DNA of 13,375 bases from Rhodospirillaceae bacterium (GTDB taxonomy: Bacteria; Pseudomonadota; Alphaproteobacteria; Rhodospirillales; Magnetovibrionaceae): contig NVTL01000011.1 of the NCBI GenBank assembly GCA_002401565.1, positions 2,400 to 15,774 on the forward strand, in the 5' to 3' direction. Below are positions 6,325 through 13,016 of this stretch, one piece after another. The notes below the pieces were generated by a model. It worked only from the letters and a program-made list of their open reading frames with translations. It ran no database searches and was not told the DNA's origin. Within the stretch, counting starts at the first letter, position 1, and each line of letters begins with the position of its first letter. The position numbers and the translations under genes are program-made.

Positions 6325-7152
6325 TCACAGAAGCCGAATTGACCAACCAACCTGACCTTCTTCATTTTTCACAATTGGCACGCCGTTTCGGGAGCCATTT
6401 ATATTCGGGTTGCAGATATCGCGACTTACCCACCCGACTTGATATGCAGATAGAAACGCCAGCAATTTGCAGCCGCGATCGGGCAATGGCAATACATCCT
6501 GCAAACCAATACTCCCCCAACCAGATTGAGAGGAAACACCCATAATTTTCAAAAAGGTATGAACATCGTTTTTCCAGCTTTTAAGCCCAGATGCTTTGTC
6601 TACTTCGCCGCCTAATTTTAATGGGGCGGTAATTTTTGATACATCGTGCCATGTAATACGGGATGCGTGCGTGCAGTTTTTCTGATGCTGCTTAAGTTGC
6701 TTTTGATCTTTGTCACCCTTATTTCGCACAAGTAAGAGATGGTGTATTTTCGCCGATGGCTCAAGTTCTTGTGCTGCATTCCACTGATCCTTGAGTTGAT
6801 CAGTTTCAAGCTCTGCCCCCCATTTAACCTCGATAATCAAGATGTATTTATCATCTCCTTGCTTGCCAGTGATTACAAGGTCAGGTTCAATATAGTTTTT
6901 TCTATACGTGCTATTTACAACAGGCAAGCGTGGCCAAAATTTAAAATCAAGAGAACTGCAATTTTTGAAAAATGACTCTTGTGTAAAACCCACCTCTTCC
7001 ATTAAGGCATTCATAAATGTAAGTGCATCATTGGCTTCAAAATATGCCAATGGGCCAAAAACAGAGGACGTGATGATGTCCTCTGTGGGGTGCCTCTTGG
7101 CATCAACAGCATCTTTGATTTTTGCTTTTTTTTGGCCAACCGCGTTCAGCAA
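6325..7152 (-). CDS. PD-(D/E)XK nuclease family protein
   Basis: A 275-aa predicted endonuclease of the restriction-enzyme-like fold. The core motif is clear: YIEPDLVITG with Asp91 on the first strand, then YILIIEVKWGAEL with Glu108 and Lys110, followed by Gln119 and QW (123-124) on the helix after the core. An acidic HPTEDIITSSVFG block (21-33) may supply an N-terminal catalytic Glu. The C-terminal third, ending VGWSIRL, carries several tryptophans and may bind the target. The reading frame begins at TTG 7152, with an in-frame stop just upstream. The ATG at 7161-7163 with the best ribosome binding site (AAGGGG, complement of 7171-7176) lies in another frame and ends after five codons, so initiation is unusual or the 5' end carries a frameshift. 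It is divergent from the XRE gene at 7285. Confidence 0.8.
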   Translation of the reverse strand: MLNAVGQKKAKIKDAVDAKRHPTEDIITSSVFGPLAYFEANDALTFMNALMEEVGFTQESFFKNCSSLDFKFWPRLPVVNSTYRKNYIEPDLVITGKQGDDKYILIIEVKWGAELETDQLKDQWNAAQELEPSAKIHHLLLVRNKGDKDQKQLKQHQKNCTHASRITWHDVSKITAPLKLGGEVDKASGLKSWKNDVHTFLKIMGVSSQSGWGSIGLQDVLPLPDRGCKLLAFLSAYQVGWVSRDICNPNINGSRNGVPIVKNEEGQVGWSIRLL

Positions 7153-7209
7153 GATTTCACCATATCAATTCCCCTTGTGCAGAAACTTCACCTAACACCG
7201 AGTTTCACA

Positions 7210-7220
7210 CATAATTTATG
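7210..7220. promoter_or_regulatory. Short palindrome CATAATTTATG in the nuclease/XRE divergent gap
   Basis: Arms CATAA and TTATG flank a single T, in the middle of the 132-base region that must hold promoters for both the nuclease operon and the XRE gene. It is a possible operator for the XRE protein. It is short and AT-rich, so this is tentative. Confidence 0.25.
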
Positions 7221-7263
7221 CCAGACTAATAACAAAATACCCGTTTGTCACGCGGTGGTTTGA

Positions 7264-7284
7264 AGTCTCTCTCGGAAGGAGACT
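7264..7284 (+). promoter_or_regulatory. Leader hairpin covering the XRE ribosome binding site
   Basis: AGTCTC (7264-7269) pairs with GAGACT (7279-7284), with a further G-U pair inside. The right arm touches the ATG at 7285, and the Shine-Dalgarno AAGGAG (7276-7281) overlaps it. Folding could lower translation of the regulator. Stability is modest. Confidence 0.3.
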
Positions 7285-7701
7285 ATGGATATGACCAAAT
7301 ATGACGTTCAGAAAGAATTTGGGTTGAGGGTGCGGGAAAACCGCAAGAGGTGTGGTCTGACACAGGAGAATCTGGCAGAGGTAATCGATAAGAGTGTTGA
7401 TACCATTTCCAATGTCGAGCGAGGTTTCTTATCTACCCGCATCAAGACAGCGGCAGATATTGCCCGTGCGCTCGATATGCCATTGAGTGACCTTTTCTAT
7501 GCCCCACCAACGTCTCAGGAAGACCGGGACCGCGAGTGTCTTCTTCGCGATTTGAATGAGCTGGTGGACCATTGCAGCCTGAGGTCTTTGGAGGCCGTCA
7601 TACAGGTCGTTAGTACTATTATTGAACTGGATGACGCCCACCAAACGCCTCAAGCAACCACAAACCTGCCCGATATCATCGCAAGGAACCGGGGATCATG
7701 A
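7285..7701 (+). CDS. XRE-family transcriptional regulator
   Basis: A 138-aa DNA-binding protein. Residues about 13-67 form a Cro/C1-type helix-turn-helix: LRVRENRKRCGLTQENLAEV, then the recognition helix region SVDTISNVERG, then an ALDMPLSDLF closing helix. The remaining 70 residues form a Glu/Asp/Leu-rich helical tail (about 75-115), probably for dimerisation, and a loose C-terminus. The ATG at 7285 has a good AAGGAG four to nine bases upstream; a second Met is two codons in. It is divergent from the PD-(D/E)XK nuclease operon across 132 bases, the classical arrangement for a repressor controlling a potentially toxic neighbour, and lies 90 bases before the next plus-strand gene. The fold assignment is firm; the targets are inferred. 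Confidence 0.9.
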   Translation: MDMTKYDVQKEFGLRVRENRKRCGLTQENLAEVIDKSVDTISNVERGFLSTRIKTAADIARALDMPLSDLFYAPPTSQEDRDRECLLRDLNELVDHCSLRSLEAVIQVVSTIIELDDAHQTPQATTNLPDIIARNRGS

Positions 7702-7791
7702 CGCTTGGATTATATCTCCTGCCCAGTCAAACAAGACCCCTTAAAGTTAGAACTGAGAATGAACGGGGAAAACTAGGAATGGAAGAGACAA

Positions 7792-8568
7792 ATGAAACTC
7801 AACCTTGAACGTTATCCTATGAACGATATCCTACGTTATTTTCATGAAAACGGCATGGGACATGAGGATGCTGTACTTGAAGCATTAGCCGAAGGAGCTC
7901 TTATCGGTTCAATCAAATTCCCATCCTATGACCCTCGCTGGAAAGATATCCCCGTTGATTATTGGGAAAGTATAGATGCATCGGATCTCATTTCTCTTAG
8001 CCAGAAATACCCAGGACGTAAGCAGATTGATGAAATATGTGTAGAAGGCGAAGTGTTATATGATTCTGAGTTGGAACGGTTGAATACCCTTGCGGAGTCT
8101 GCAGCAAACCACGATGCCAAACTGATTGATAAGCATCTACGGCCTCTGGTTTTTGAAAAATTAGGTGTGAAAAACATAAATGAAATTTCGAATTGGCTGG
8201 AATTAATTCATGTATTTGAAGAGCTATCATTTGAATTTCATAAAGAATGCAAGCAAGCCTTTGACGTTTTTGTACTCGCAGAAAATTGGTCTCGGTTTAT
8301 CTCCGATCAAGGCCCTGCAGAGTTATCAAAGAATATCGGTGGAAAACCAAACGATAAATATTGGCCGGATCTATTGTGGGTTTTGGTCAAGCAAATCGTC
8401 GATACTCAAAACAAAAACATTCAACAAATTGCAGGATTCAAGCACCGTTCCGAACTAGCTAGATATATGCACGATACTGTGGCAAAAGAAAAACAGCTCA
8501 AAAAGGGAAGATTAGTCGATACAAATCGAATATCCCAAGTGCTTGGCGACAAACTTCCCAAAAAATAA
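7792..8568 (+). CDS. Unknown 258-aa protein downstream of the XRE regulator
   Basis: A soluble protein of 258 aa with no signal peptide, membrane segment or recognised catalytic motif. The N-terminal 65 residues (a helical start, EALAEGALIGSI, then DIPVDYW at about 51-57) resemble a small accessory pattern seen in proteobacterial hypothetical proteins, in which an 'AL..G.L.a.g' strand is followed by 'IP...W'. This is a weak pattern match only. The middle (75-150) is acidic and helical. The C-terminus is Lys/Arg rich (TVAKEKQLKKGRL...) and could touch nucleic acid. The ATG at 7792 follows a GGAAGAGA-type purine stretch about nine bases upstream. It may be read with the XRE gene 90 bases before. 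A hairpin with a 7-bp stem lies just past its stop. Confidence 0.72.
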   Translation: MKLNLERYPMNDILRYFHENGMGHEDAVLEALAEGALIGSIKFPSYDPRWKDIPVDYWESIDASDLISLSQKYPGRKQIDEICVEGEVLYDSELERLNTLAESAANHDAKLIDKHLRPLVFEKLGVKNINEISNWLELIHVFEELSFEFHKECKQAFDVFVLAENWSRFISDQGPAELSKNIGGKPNDKYWPDLLWVLVKQIVDTQNKNIQQIAGFKHRSELARYMHDTVAKEKQLKKGRLVDTNRISQVLGDKLPKK

Positions 8569-8582
8569 TCCTCGATAACCTT

Positions 8583-8603
8583 GTAACCCCCATACAGGGT
8601 TAC
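8583..8603. repeat. Hairpin GTAACCC/GGGTTAC
   Basis: A 7-bp perfect inverted repeat (8583-8589 and 8597-8603) with a 7-base loop, 15 bases after the stop of the 258-aa gene and 73 bases before the AlpA-like start. No T-run follows, so an intrinsic terminator is unlikely. It may instead be a binding site or part of a replication or attachment region. Confidence 0.4.
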
Positions 8604-8628
8604 CCAAGCCTAGTGACCACCCTTTAAA

Positions 8629-8671
8629 ACTGTCCAGTGACGTCATCATGGCGTCTTTTAAAAAGGACAGT
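8629..8671. promoter_or_regulatory. Inverted repeat ACTGTCC/GGACAGT upstream of the AlpA-like gene
   Basis: ACTGTCC (8629-8635) and GGACAGT (8665-8671) form perfect 7-bp arms around 29 bases, with the palindrome TGACGTCA (8638-8645) inside. The right arm reaches into the ribosome binding site AAAGGA and ends five bases before the ATG at 8676, so a protein bound here, such as the AlpA-like product, could repress its own operon. Confidence 0.4.
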
Positions 8672-8675
8672 ACAA

Positions 8676-8909
8676 ATGGACAAATCTAATCTTCTAAATG
8701 ATAGCCCTTTCAGCGCTTATTTAACCGAAACAGACCTCGCTATCCGTTGGCAGGTTTCAAAAAAACTCATCCAAAAGCATCGTTACGATGGAACAGGGGT
8801 TCCATTTTTACGCATTGGCCGCCTAGTCAGATATAGGCGGGAAGACGTCGTTGCTTATGAAGAAGCCTGCCGCCGTACCAGCACGAGTGAGAGGGGGACA
8901 TGGCAATGA
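8676..8909 (+). CDS. AlpA/excisionase-like helix-turn-helix protein
   Basis: A 77-aa MerR-like winged-helix DNA-binding protein of the AlpA/excisionase type found in prophages, satellites and integrative elements, where it activates or directs excision or regulates early genes. The block AYLTETDLAIRWQVSKKLIQKHRYDG (residues about 14-40) is the helix-turn-helix, and VPFLRIGRLVRYRREDVVAYEE (42-63) is the wing and the closing helix ('g..iRy...dv..y'). The start is the ATG at 8676, with AAAGGA about eight bases upstream; a GTG further upstream at 8637 keeps the frame open but lacks support. Its stop overlaps the HUH gene start by four bases (ATGA at 8906-8909), so they are coupled. Arms of an inverted repeat flank its leader. 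Confidence 0.85.
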   Translation: MDKSNLLNDSPFSAYLTETDLAIRWQVSKKLIQKHRYDGTGVPFLRIGRLVRYRREDVVAYEEACRRTSTSERGTWQ

Positions 8910-9781
8910 GAATTTTTTTCTTGCACGATTACCCAGTAATTAAGTCTGGTTACGACCTTGCCAAACTTCTGCCGGAAATAGAAACCCTTGCAGAAGCAAA
9001 AAAAGCTAAGGCAAAGCTAATTCGTCGCTTAAGTAAAGGGAATAGAAAGAGCAGAAGACTGGCAAAAAAGCTGAGACGTTGCAAAAAAAGACACAGGTGT
9101 TGGTCAGATATGTGCCAAGTCTGCAAACGTCTTTTCGGGCGGTGGTACGGGGCCCAAGTGATCCCTCTATTTGAAGGCCAAGACATTTTGTTAGTCACCC
9201 TTGTGCCGGAGAAGAATTCACGTCCTCCCGGTGAACTGAACTTGCTCGAACCGCTGAAAATGAAGGGTGCTTTAAGCAAAAAGTTTGCTCTTCCTGGCCT
9301 CGAAAAGGCAATTGTTATCGGTGGGATCGACATCTCTTTTAACGTCCACAGCGACAACGCTTGGACACCACGGTGGCAACCTCATTTTCATCTCATCGTA
9401 GCTGGGATCAGCAAAAAAGACCTCTGGGCAGTGCTCAGACCCCGTTATAAAAAGAGTATAGAAATTCCACGACCAACCCATTCCAAATCCGTGACCGATT
9501 TGCCAGAGGCAGTGTCATACACCTTCAAATCGTTCTTCTGCAGACGGGTCAGTTACATTGACGAAAACGGAGAGAAACAGGCAAGGAGTGTCTCCTTGAA
9601 AGTCCATGAAATGGAAGAAGCAGCGGTCTTCGGCGATACCATTAAAATCACCGACAGATTGTTCCTTCGGAATGTTCGTCATTATGGAAAACGGCTGGTC
9701 ATTACATCCAAAAATTCGTCGAGAAATACTGCCCAAGGACGAAAATATCGCTTTAGGGGGCATAAAAAGGGCAAAGAATGA
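8906..9781 (+). CDS. HUH-type Rep-like endonuclease
   Basis: A predicted rolling-circle-type initiator or relaxase-like protein of 291 aa. I choose ATG 8906 because AGGGGG (8892-8897) is eight bases upstream; ATG 8900 would be only two bases from it. Numbering from 8900: a basic N-terminal region (35-66, many Lys/Arg), a cysteine cluster C67-x4-C72-x2-C75 like the zinc-type CxxC of some Rep proteins, a motif-1-like strand ILLVTLVP (96-103), the metal-binding HUH motif PHFHLIV (His162, His164) and a motif-3-like YTFK (Tyr207, Lys210) that could supply the nicking tyrosine. A basic tail ends the protein. Known HUH enzymes nick a specific origin and attach covalently to the 5' end. Here the order AlpA, HUH, DUF927 suggests element replication. 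The motif-3 spacing is not canonical, so the class is uncertain. Confidence 0.7.
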   Translation: MRIFFLHDYPVIKSGYDLAKLLPEIETLAEAKKAKAKLIRRLSKGNRKSRRLAKKLRRCKKRHRCWSDMCQVCKRLFGRWYGAQVIPLFEGQDILLVTLVPEKNSRPPGELNLLEPLKMKGALSKKFALPGLEKAIVIGGIDISFNVHSDNAWTPRWQPHFHLIVAGISKKDLWAVLRPRYKKSIEIPRPTHSKSVTDLPEAVSYTFKSFFCRRVSYIDENGEKQARSVSLKVHEMEEAAVFGDTIKITDRLFLRNVRHYGKRLVITSKNSSRNTAQGRKYRFRGHKKGKE

Positions 9782-9869
9782 CCTGCAGATGCAAAGTTCA
9801 AATCAAGTCCGGCAAACTGCAAATTTCGTTTTCACGCAGTTCGTAATTTTTTCACGTCGCTCAAAATAG

Positions 9870-9886
9870 TGTGCACGGTGTGCACA
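9870..9886. promoter_or_regulatory. Palindrome TGTGCAC-GGT-GTGCACA upstream of the DUF927 gene
   Basis: A perfect 7-bp inverted repeat with a 3-base spacer, equally readable as two tandem GTGTGCAC copies (9869-9876, 9878-9885). It lies 27 bases before the ATG of the DUF927 gene in a 131-base gap that also has TTTTCACG twice, 20 bases apart (9829-9836, 9849-9856). It could be an operator or an initiator-binding site for the Rep-like protein. This is inference from position. Confidence 0.45.
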
Positions 9887-9912
9887 GCCAGAGCCTAAAC
9901 TAGGAGTATTTT

Positions 9913-11595
9913 ATGATGACCAAGACAGCTCCCACTAAATCCACATGCCCTATTCGCCTGATTGCGAAGGGCTATGATGATCGCCTAAACCGCTGGTGCC
10001 ATATCTATGAGGCAACAGATCCAGACGGTAACCCTTTAGAGGTTTTGCTTACCACGGAAGAAATGGCTAAAGGAGAAGCTGGGATAATAAAAATATTTAG
10101 TTCCTTTGGCTTTGAGCCCCCCCTTTCAAATGCCAAGAAGGCAGCGTTAATAAAACTTATTGAAGGCCAAGATACAGATTGTCGTGTTCCCATCGTTTCC
10201 AAAACAGGTTGGGCCAAAACGTGTTTCATAACGCCTCTCGGAATTATAGGCGACAATACACTTGGGGTGCGATTGGCAAAATCAGGGTTATCACAACAAC
10301 ACCACTTCGCAATTTCCGGAACATTACAGGAATGGCAGGACAACATTCTGACTCTGGCAGAAGGAAATCGTCTGCTTATGTTCGGCATAGCCATGGCATT
10401 TGCGCCACCTTTACTTTCGCTTACAGGTTCTGAAAACGGCGGATTTAACCTTGTACTTAGGTCAAGCAGAGGCAAATCTAGCGCGGCTATATTTTTTGGA
10501 TCTGTATGGGGAGGTGGAGGCCAACACGGGTATTCTGAAAATTGGTTAACCACGGCTAATAACATTGATGCGATGGCCTCCACATATAATGATGCCCTGT
10601 TAGTCTTGGATGAAACCGGATTGGCTTCGGAAAAAAAACCATCGGATGTCGGAAATTTAGTCCTTAACACAGCCTACCGACTTACACACGGCGAAAGGAA
10701 AGGACGCCTCACCGAACCCGGAAAACGGGATGACTGGCGCCTCTATTATTTAAGCACCAGCGAAAAAACCCTGACCGAGCTCGCCGCAGAGGCAAAGATC
10801 GAAATCAAGACCGGACAACTCGTGCGGTTCACTGATATTGTTGCAGATGCAGGAGCCAATATGGGGCTCTTTGAGAACCTGCATGGATTAAACAGTCCTG
10901 CTGATTTTGCAAATCATTTAAGGGGGGCTGCACTTCAGTATTACGGAACTGCAGCACAGAAATTCATAACTGAACTGGTCGCTTGGCGACAGCGCAACGC
11001 AGGCAGTCTACGCTCTTGGATAAATGATCGCGAGGAGTTCTATAATAAGAAAGCGGTAAAACTCATCACCTCAGGGGAAACCGCCCGTATTGCTAGCCGT
11101 TTCGCACTCATCTACGCAGCAGCTTGCTTAGCAAAACGATTTGGCATTCTTAAGTGGGAAAAAGAGCAAATTCTTGATGCCATTTTGTTCGCCCATGGTC
11201 GGGTGCAATTCAAAGACCTAGAACGCTGCGCAAACTCCAGCTTAAAAACAAATGCTGATATATGTAATCAAGTCAAGAAATCCATTCTGGAAGTATATTC
11301 CGACTTAGTTGACCTGTGCGAGAGTCAATATTCCGGCGACAACGCTGATGTAAATGCACAGATCGGGTTTATTCACACAAAGGAAAACGGTAAAGATGAA
11401 TTTCTTTTTCGGCGCACGGCATTTCAAAAGCATTGCTGTGGGGAACTCCCCGTGGATCGAATTATTCGTATCCTAAAGGCAGAGGGAATCCTCAACAGTC
11501 AGAAAGGAGGTAAGAATACCGTAACAAGAAAAATTTCAGCCTCATTCGGGCGAATGCGCTTCATTAGCATCAAGGCCAAGATACTCGATGGCTGA
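9913..11595 (+). CDS. DUF927 ATPase (putative replicative helicase)
   Basis: A 560-aa protein of the DUF927 family, found in phages, plasmids and integrative elements as a helicase-like replication ATPase. Domain reading: an N-terminal region (1-90), then the DUF927 core from CRVPIVSKTGWA (90-101) through LLMFGIAMAFAPPLLSLTGSENGGF (154-178). A P-loop SSRGKSSA at 184-191 (Lys188, Ser189) lacks the usual leading glycine, followed by a Walker B LLVLDE (229-234) and a sensor-like STSEKT (281-286). The basic patch LTHGERKGRL (257-266) is typical of the family. The C-terminal part (about 440-560) is helical with a winged-helix-like end. AGGAG six bases upstream fixes the ATG at 9913. It follows the HUH gene by 131 bases and probably unwinds DNA from the nick that protein makes; this pairing is inferred. 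Confidence 0.85.
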   Translation: MMTKTAPTKSTCPIRLIAKGYDDRLNRWCHIYEATDPDGNPLEVLLTTEEMAKGEAGIIKIFSSFGFEPPLSNAKKAALIKLIEGQDTDCRVPIVSKTGWAKTCFITPLGIIGDNTLGVRLAKSGLSQQHHFAISGTLQEWQDNILTLAEGNRLLMFGIAMAFAPPLLSLTGSENGGFNLVLRSSRGKSSAAIFFGSVWGGGGQHGYSENWLTTANNIDAMASTYNDALLVLDETGLASEKKPSDVGNLVLNTAYRLTHGERKGRLTEPGKRDDWRLYYLSTSEKTLTELAAEAKIEIKTGQLVRFTDIVADAGANMGLFENLHGLNSPADFANHLRGAALQYYGTAAQKFITELVAWRQRNAGSLRSWINDREEFYNKKAVKLITSGETARIASRFALIYAAACLAKRFGILKWEKEQILDAILFAHGRVQFKDLERCANSSLKTNADICNQVKKSILEVYSDLVDLCESQYSGDNADVNAQIGFIHTKENGKDEFLFRRTAFQKHCCGELPVDRIIRILKAEGILNSQKGGKNTVTRKISASFGRMRFISIKAKILDG

Positions 11596-11962
11596 AGTGC
11601 AGTAATATGAATGCTCGTCCGAGAAGCGGGGATGTTCGGAGCCTTGCAAAAGCGCTTGCCTCAGTGGGGAGTCTGTTTGATGTGAGGAAAATATAAGGCG
11701 AAACATATATGGTTACATCAGTTGTGTTCGCAGGTTGCATGAATCCTGCACCATGACCTATGCAATCGCCCAAAACTTCAGCGTCGCGCGTATTCATGCC
11801 TTACTTCGTGATATGGGGCTTTGTTCGATCATGGGGAATATTGTGGGCCCAATTACCCAATAATCCCAGACTTTCCTATGAATACCTATTTCGCGTGGTT
11901 GCTATGTGGTTGCTGAAACAAAAACGGCTTAGCGGGGTTATCCGCTAAGCCATTGTTTTATA
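11596..11962. other. Gene-poor strip between the DUF927 gene and tRNA-Thr
   Basis: About 370 bases with no convincing gene. A 36-codon ORF from ATG 11753 to TAA and a longer frame from 11760 have no ribosome binding site and no recognisable sequence. A small GCAGG/CCTGC hairpin sits near 11730-11748. The strip ends in the tRNA terminator. It probably contains the join between the accessory block and the tRNA neighbourhood, but no direct repeat of the tRNA 3' end was found to prove it. Confidence 0.5.
11914..11951 (-). terminator. Intrinsic terminator of tRNA-Thr
   Basis: On the minus strand, GGCTTAGCGG, a 6-base loop and CCGCTAAGCC (a perfect 10-bp stem, 11926-11951) are followed by GTTTTTGTTTC. 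The stem begins 11 bases after the tRNA 3' end. The plus-strand side (ATTGTTTTA) is also T-rich, so it may work weakly in both directions. Confidence 0.9.
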
Positions 11963-12038
<76 letters not shown>

Positions 12039-12295
12039 ATAAAATACTGCACTTGATATAAGTGTCGTTAATTTGTTGAGGCGTTATTACACGACCCACT
12101 GTTTAATGTGAACCCTCTTTTTTGGTTTAAGGCCTATTTTTTGAGATAAGGTCAAAAATGCACGTGCCTTTGGTTTGGTTTTCAGTGTTTTTGGTTTTGA
12201 TTCTGCAAAACTGTTGTGCATAAAGCCTCGCTCTAATGTTACAGAAATATGAAATATTTGTGACAGACCGTAAAGGAGATCAAGGGTGCATAGAG

Positions 12296-12316
12296 GAGAA
12301 CGGACCTTCTCTTTTT
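12296..12316 (+). terminator. Weak intrinsic terminator candidate
   Basis: GAGAA, a CGGACC loop and TTCTC (12296-12311), extendable by G-U and A-U pairs, followed directly by five T. No gene ends just before it, so it might end a short untranslated RNA or a leader transcript. The stem is short. Confidence 0.35.
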
Positions 12317-12478
12317 AATTTCACCGTACGGCTTGGAATGGTAGAAATTATTGTTTTATATAGATTATTTAATTTGTGTTATCTAGTCGCTTCAGTCTAG
12401 TCTTTTTTAAGTATATGGAGAATTAAAACCCCTATATTGCGAGGGTTGATATCTTTTTTCCCCACAGTTAAAAATACA

Positions 12479-12507
12479 TTGACTACTTATTGGCGTAATT
12501 CTAAAAG
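12479..12507 (+). promoter_or_regulatory. Candidate promoter of the PAS pseudogene
   Basis: TTGACT (12479-12484), a 17-base spacer and TAAAAG (12502-12507), about 80 bases before the ATG at 12586. The -10 matches four of six consensus positions. No flagellar-type sigma-28 signature was recognised. Confidence 0.35.
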
Positions 12508-12585
12508 TCATCCGCATTCTCATGAGGTGGATGAATATTTTAGATATTATACTTTTAGTATAAGCCATACATACAGGGGACCCCA

Positions 12586-13013
12586 ATGGCTGAGAGCACT
12601 TATTTAACTGGCGTGGAAAGAACATTTTCCCGCAATGAAATTATTGTGAGCAAGACAGATACGAAGGGTCGGATGACGTATGTAAATGATACGTTTTTGA
12701 AATGTCCGATTATTCTGTGAATGACTGCTTGGGCGCCCCGCACAATAAAATTCGCCATCCCGATATGCCGCGATGCATTTTTAAGATTCTTTGGGAGACA
12801 TTGTCCAAAGGCTATCATTCTAGCCGTCGTGTCATGAGTGCTTATGCCGCCAGCATTATCAAGCCACTGTATGAAAAATTAAAAGCCGAAGAAGACCGTC
12901 ATGTTGACCGCAAGGCAGGGTTGGACGCTTCTATGGCGATGATTACGCAGATTTTAGAAGATGCAAATATGAATTATGACGAGTTTATTTTCTCTGTCAT
13001 TAATGGGAAATAA
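12586..13013 (+). pseudogene. Aer-like PAS domain protein, frameshifted and internally deleted
   Basis: The ATG at 12586 has AGGGGA (12575-12580) upstream. The first 39 residues are the start of an Aer-type PAS domain, with NEIIVSKTDTKGRMTYVND followed by TFLK. The frame then runs into TGA at 12718, while the homology continues in another frame from 12702 (SDYSVNDCLGAPHNKIRHPDMP), so one base is missing near 12699-12703. Further on, WETLSKG (about 12790-12810) joins directly to YHSSRRV, skipping the section of roughly 35-40 residues that normally holds 'FAYV.N...NGDHYWV.A.VTP'. The tail DRKAGLDAS...NYDEFIF is the usual end. In the intact family this domain senses redox state through a flavin and passes the signal to a chemoreceptor. 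Two independent lesions make a functional product unlikely. Confidence 0.85.
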
Positions 13014-13016
13014 GCG

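Larger units (their letters stand above)
12041..12585. other. AT-rich intergenic region upstream of the broken chemotaxis genes
   Basis: About 545 bases without a supportable gene. The apparent minus-strand ORFs here (for example 12407-12625) run opposite to the PAS remnant and overlap its 5' end. Contents I can point to are a small hairpin with a T-run at 12296-12316, the palindrome CCGTACGG at 12323-12330, a possible promoter at 12479-12507, and two short inverted repeats: TCATCC/GGATGA at 12508-12534 and TTATAC/GTATAA at 12547-12563. The tRNA promoter must lie at its left end, but I could not pick a convincing -35/-10 pair. Confidence 0.5.

Noticed and set aside
8950..9357. 135-codon minus-strand open frame
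   Set aside because: Antisense shadow of the HUH-type gene; low-complexity Phe/Ser/Leu composition typical of a reversed Lys-rich gene.
10005..10670. 221-codon minus-strand open frame
   Set aside because: It lies wholly inside the DUF927 gene in antisense, has no recognisable protein sequence, and the plus-strand frame is clearly the coding one.
11753..11863. 36-codon ORF before the tRNA terminator
   Set aside because: No ribosome binding site, no recognisable sequence and too short to support.
12407..12818. Two overlapping minus-strand 72-codon frames
   Set aside because: They run antisense to the PAS pseudogene and its upstream region and show no protein features.
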